Positions 5,179 through 6,978 of a stretch of DNA of 6,978 nt are shown here, one piece after another; the stretch's first letter is position 1; every line of letters begins with the position of its first letter. The notes under the pieces were generated by a model. It did not search any database. It was not told where the DNA came from and worked only from the letters and a program-made list of their open reading frames with translations. The stretch is taken from contig JASIJN010000425.1 in assembly GCA_030050125.1 (NCBI GenBank), forward strand, positions 1-6,978, read 5' to 3'. The position numbers and the translations under genes are program-made. This stretch comes from Streptosporangiaceae bacterium (lineage in GTDB: Bacteria; Actinomycetota; Actinomycetes; Streptosporangiales; Streptosporangiaceae).

Positions 5179-6102
5179 TTAGCGGGGAGGATTCTCAGTT
5201 CTATTCACTGAGAATCCTCCCCGCTCATGGATTGGGGTCGTGGCGTCGGCCGGGTACGCGGGCGGGTAGGGCTCGGCGTAGTCGGCCGACCGGCTGACGT
5301 TCTCCCAGGCGGTCGCCTCGGCCAGCTGCCGCCTCGAGTACCTCAGCGCCATCTCGACCGCGGTCACTCCCAGCAGCAGATGCGAGGGCGGGTTATCGCG
5401 CTTGACGGTGGTCACGATGATCTCGGCGGCGCGCGCCGGGTCGCCTGCGGGACCGGCAGGGCTGCGGCGCATCATCCGGTCCATCGCCCCGATCGTGGCG
5501 TCGTAGTCGGCGGGAATCTCGCGCACCGTCATGGAGGAACCGGCCCAGTCGGTCGCGAAGCCGCTGGGCTCTACGACGATGACCTTGACGCCGAACGGCG
5601 CGGTCTCGGCCGCGAGCACGCGGCTGAAACCGTCGACCGCGAACTTGGCGGCCTGATAGCTGGCAATGCCCGGCGAGCCGCCCACCCGCCCGCCGACCGA
5701 GGAGAACTGCACGATGGTGCCGCCGCCCTGCTCCCGCAGGTGCGGGATCGCCGCTGTGGATACGTGGTACACGCCCCAGAAGTTGGTCTCGAACTGGGCG
5801 CGGAAATCAGCCTCGTCGCCGGTCTCGATGGGCGCCACGTTCGCGTACCCGGCGTTGTTCACAACGACGTCCAGCCGGCCGAAGCGTCCGATACCCGCCG
5901 CGACGGCGGCGCGCGCCGCCTCCGCGTCGGTGACGTCGAGGGCGAGCGGCAGCACGCTGTCGCCGTACCGCTCCGCGATCTCGCCGAGCTGTCCGGGCTG
6001 GCGCGCCGTGGCGACGACGCGGTCACCAGCGTCGAGGGCGGCGCGGACGAGGGCGCGTCCGAAGCCGCGGGACGAACCGGTGATGAACCAGGTCTGCCTC
6101 AT
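5179..6102 (-). CDS. Classical short-chain dehydrogenase/reductase (SDR)
   Basis: 307-residue NAD(P)-dependent oxidoreductase with a Rossmann fold. Seen: cofactor motif TGSSRGFG (8-15), an Arg after the second strand (VVATAR, 29-34) that favours NADP(H), LDV (55-57), NNAG (82-85), and the catalytic set Asn107, Ser135 (FSSVGG), Tyr149 and Lys153 (YQAAK). A PSGFATDW motif (179-186) follows, then a substrate-cap region and a C-terminal extension. It resembles the 17beta-HSD-like classical SDR subgroup (cd05374); the substrate is unknown. The ATG at 6102 is chosen because MRQTWFITG begins the fold at once; the open frame continues to 6345 but that part would cover the gcvP leader and riboswitch. 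Only a weak GAAG precedes the ATG. The last 13 or so residues (GGFSVNRTENPPR) come from the terminator palindrome and use AT-rich codons (AGA, AAT, ACT) unlike the rest, so the true ancestral C-terminus was probably shorter. Confidence 0.87.
   Translation of the reverse strand: MRQTWFITGSSRGFGRALVRAALDAGDRVVATARQPGQLGEIAERYGDSVLPLALDVTDAEAARAAVAAGIGRFGRLDVVVNNAGYANVAPIETGDEADFRAQFETNFWGVYHVSTAAIPHLREQGGGTIVQFSSVGGRVGGSPGIASYQAAKFAVDGFSRVLAAETAPFGVKVIVVEPSGFATDWAGSSMTVREIPADYDATIGAMDRMMRRSPAGPAGDPARAAEIIVTTVKRDNPPSHLLLGVTAVEMALRYSRRQLAEATAWENVSRSADYAEPYPPAYPADATTPIHERGGFSVNRTENPPR
5181..5225. terminator. Perfect 19-bp palindrome, bidirectional terminator between MFS and SDR
   Basis: The arms 5181-5199 and 5207-5225 are exactly complementary over 19 bp around a 7-nt loop (5200-5206, TCTATTC). 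It begins 14 nt after the MFS stop and has no T-tract on either side, as is usual for actinobacterial I-shaped terminators. It serves the two convergent genes. On the minus strand it is also coding: it contains the last 14 or so codons of the SDR gene, which stops at 5181-5179, exactly at the palindrome's edge. Confidence 0.85.
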
Positions 6103-6112
6103 GAGCTTCAGT

Positions 6113-6141
6113 AAAACAGCGCTGCCCGGCTCGGGTAGGCT
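6113..6141 (+). promoter_or_regulatory. Candidate promoter for the riboswitch-gcvP transcript
   Basis: AAAACA (6113-6118), a 17-bp spacer and TAGGCT (6136-6141, TAnnnT) would start transcription near 6148, about 11 nt before the riboswitch P1 stem. The -35 match is poor (3 of 6); the position is the main argument. Confidence 0.35.
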
Positions 6142-6146
6142 CGGGT
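6128..6146. repeat. Two tandem 10-bp repeats GGCTCGGGTR upstream of the riboswitch
   Basis: GGCTCGGGT occurs at 6128-6136 and again at 6138-6146, one helical turn apart, in the 56-bp stretch between the SDR start and the riboswitch. The copies overlap the candidate gcvP -10 box. They could be a regulator site on one face of the helix, or chance duplication. Confidence 0.4.
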
Positions 6147-6158
6147 GCGCTGATGACA

Positions 6159-6262
6159 CCGCCCGGGAGAGTCCCCGCGCAGCCAGCGGCGGGGCGCCGA
6201 AGGGGCAACATCCCCGGAACCTCTCAGGCATCAGGGACCGGGCGGGACAAGCGGCTCTGGAC
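6159..6262 (+). promoter_or_regulatory. Glycine riboswitch (single aptamer) upstream of gcvP
   Basis: Matches the glycine aptamer (Rfam RF00504) in order: P1 CCGCCC (6159-6164) pairing with GGGCGG (6240-6245); the conserved GGGAGAG (6165-6171); a stem CCCCGC/GCGGGG (6173-6178 with 6189-6194); the invariant GCCGAAGGGGCAA (6196-6208), whose GGGG (6202-6205) pairs with CCCC (6212-6215); CTCTCAGGCA (6221-6230) pairing with the first GAGAG; and AGGGACCG (6233-6240). Downstream, CGGCTCTGGA (6252-6261) resembles the ghost-aptamer segment of single-aptamer switches. There is no second CGCCGAAGG core, so this is not the tandem form. Glycine aptamers before gcv genes normally turn expression on when glycine is high; the mechanism here (transcription or translation) is not obvious. 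Confidence 0.9.
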
Positions 6263-6343
6263 TCGCGCCCGCGGGGACAGAGGGGGACTCCGGCTAACAG
6301 CAGCACCGGCGCCCGGTGACGGGCCCAGGCCGAGGAGGCTCCC

Positions 6344-6978
6344 ATGAACTTCGCGCAGCGTCATATCGGGCCGTCCGAGGACGATCAGGCCCAGATGCTC
6401 AAGACCATCGGCTACGGCTCGCTGGACGAGCTCGTCTCGGCGGCGCTGCCCGGGGGCCTGGCCGCCGACCGCGAGCTGAGCCTGCCCGGGCCGCTGACCG
6501 AGGAGCAGGCCCAGGCCGAGCTGCGCCGGATGGCCGCCGGCAACCAGGTGCTGACCTCGATGATCGGCCTGGGCTACTACGGCACGGTGACGCCCGCGGT
6601 GATCCGCCGCAACCTGCTGGAGAACCCGGCCTGGTACACCGCGTACACGCCGTACCAGCCGGAGATCTCACAGGGCCGCCTCGAGGCGCTGCTCAACTTC
6701 CAGACCATGGTCGAGGACCTGACCGGGCTGCCGGTGGCGGGCGCGTCGATGCTGGACGAGGCGACCGCGGCGGCCGAGGCCATGACGCTGGCCCGGCGGG
6801 CGGCCGGGAAGGGCCGGGTGTTCCTGGCCGACGCGGACTGCCTGCCGCAGACCCTGGCCGTGCTGGCCACCCGGGCCGAGCCGCTCGGCATCGAGCTGGT
6901 CACCGGCGAGGTCACGCCCGGGCTGATCGCGGCGCAGCCGGACGGCGAGCTGTTCGGGGTGCTGCTGCCGTACCCGGG
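6344..6978 (+). CDS. gcvP: Glycine dehydrogenase (decarboxylating) P protein, 5' part
   Basis: First 211 codons of the PLP enzyme that decarboxylates glycine and passes the aminomethyl group to the lipoyl arm of GcvH (glycine cleavage system). Seen: RHIGP (6-10), [19 protein letters not shown] (72-90), [18 protein letters not shown] (94-111), [19 protein letters not shown] (112-130) and [14 protein letters not shown] (134-147), all hallmarks of the N-terminal P-protein domain. The frame is open to the window edge, where it is cut inside the conserved LPYPG segment; the PLP lysine of the usual 940-960-residue protein lies outside. The start is firm: GAGGAGG (6332-6338) is 5 nt before the ATG. 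Homolog of Rv1832 (gcvB) in the same neighbourhood. Expression is likely controlled by the glycine riboswitch in its leader. Confidence 0.95.
   Translation, partial: MNFAQRHIGPSEDDQAQMLKTIGYGSLDELVSAALPGGLAADRELSLPGPLTEEQAQAELRRMAAGNQVLTSMIGLGYYGTVTPAVIRRNLLENPAWYTAYTPYQPEISQGRLEALLNFQTMVEDLTGLPVAGASMLDEATAAAEAMTLARRAAGKGRVFLADADCLPQTLAVLATRAEPLGIELVTGEVTPGLIAAQPDGELFGVLLPYP

Noticed and set aside
5227..6114. Plus-strand 295-codon open frame opposite the SDR gene
   Set aside because: Gly/Arg/Asp-rich antisense shadow; the minus strand carries the complete SDR catalytic set.
6246..6343. Second full glycine aptamer (tandem riboswitch)
   Set aside because: The invariant GCCGAAGG core and CUCUCAGGCA strand do not recur after the first aptamer; only a ghost-like segment is visible.
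6103..6345. N-terminal extension of the SDR to the ATG at 6345 (388 residues)
   Set aside because: It would translate the antisense of the glycine riboswitch and the gcvP ribosome site; the SDR fold starts at MRQTWFITG (6102).

Overview
The base composition (very GC-rich, GTG starts, strong third-position G/C bias) and the gene order point to an actinobacterium. The order garA, ftsR, DUF151 nuclease-like gene, second MerR gene and gcvP matches the Mycobacterium tuberculosis Rv1827-Rv1832 neighbourhood. The exact genus cannot be read from the window.

Layout. Positions 1-195 are a leader with a possible upstream terminator hairpin and a candidate promoter. Positions 196-2826 (+ strand) hold four conserved actinobacterial genes: a GarA-type FHA protein with an added N-terminal zinc ribbon, the MerR-type cell-division regulator FtsR (ATGA overlap with garA), a DUF151/bifunctional-nuclease family protein, and an Rv1830-type MerR regulator. 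Positions 2823-6102 hold three genes not present at this place in M. tuberculosis: a TetR repressor (- strand), a divergently transcribed 14-helix DHA2-type MFS efflux pump (+ strand), and a classical short-chain dehydrogenase (- strand) that converges on the pump gene. From about 6113 the conserved block resumes with a glycine riboswitch and the first 211 codons of gcvP (glycine decarboxylase), which runs off the window.

How the genes fit together. GarA-type proteins gate 2-oxoglutarate and glutamate metabolism under Ser/Thr kinase control. FtsR and the Rv1830-type protein are linked to cell division, and GcvP cleaves glycine, here apparently under direct glycine sensing. TetR and the MFS pump look like a self-contained inducible efflux module: their 116-bp divergent intergenic region carries four head-to-tail 13-bp repeats plus a fifth separate copy, which I read as the repressor's operator array. 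The SDR gene lies between the pump and gcvP and shares a long perfect palindrome with the pump's 3' end. That palindrome is also the last coding segment of the SDR.

Most distinctive observations: the 13-bp operator array, the terminator palindrome that encodes the SDR tail, the zinc-ribbon/GarA fusion that keeps the ETTS phosphosite, and the efflux/SDR insertion beside a single-aptamer glycine riboswitch. I did not see a clearly new multi-gene system, CRISPR array, transposase, tRNA or rRNA.
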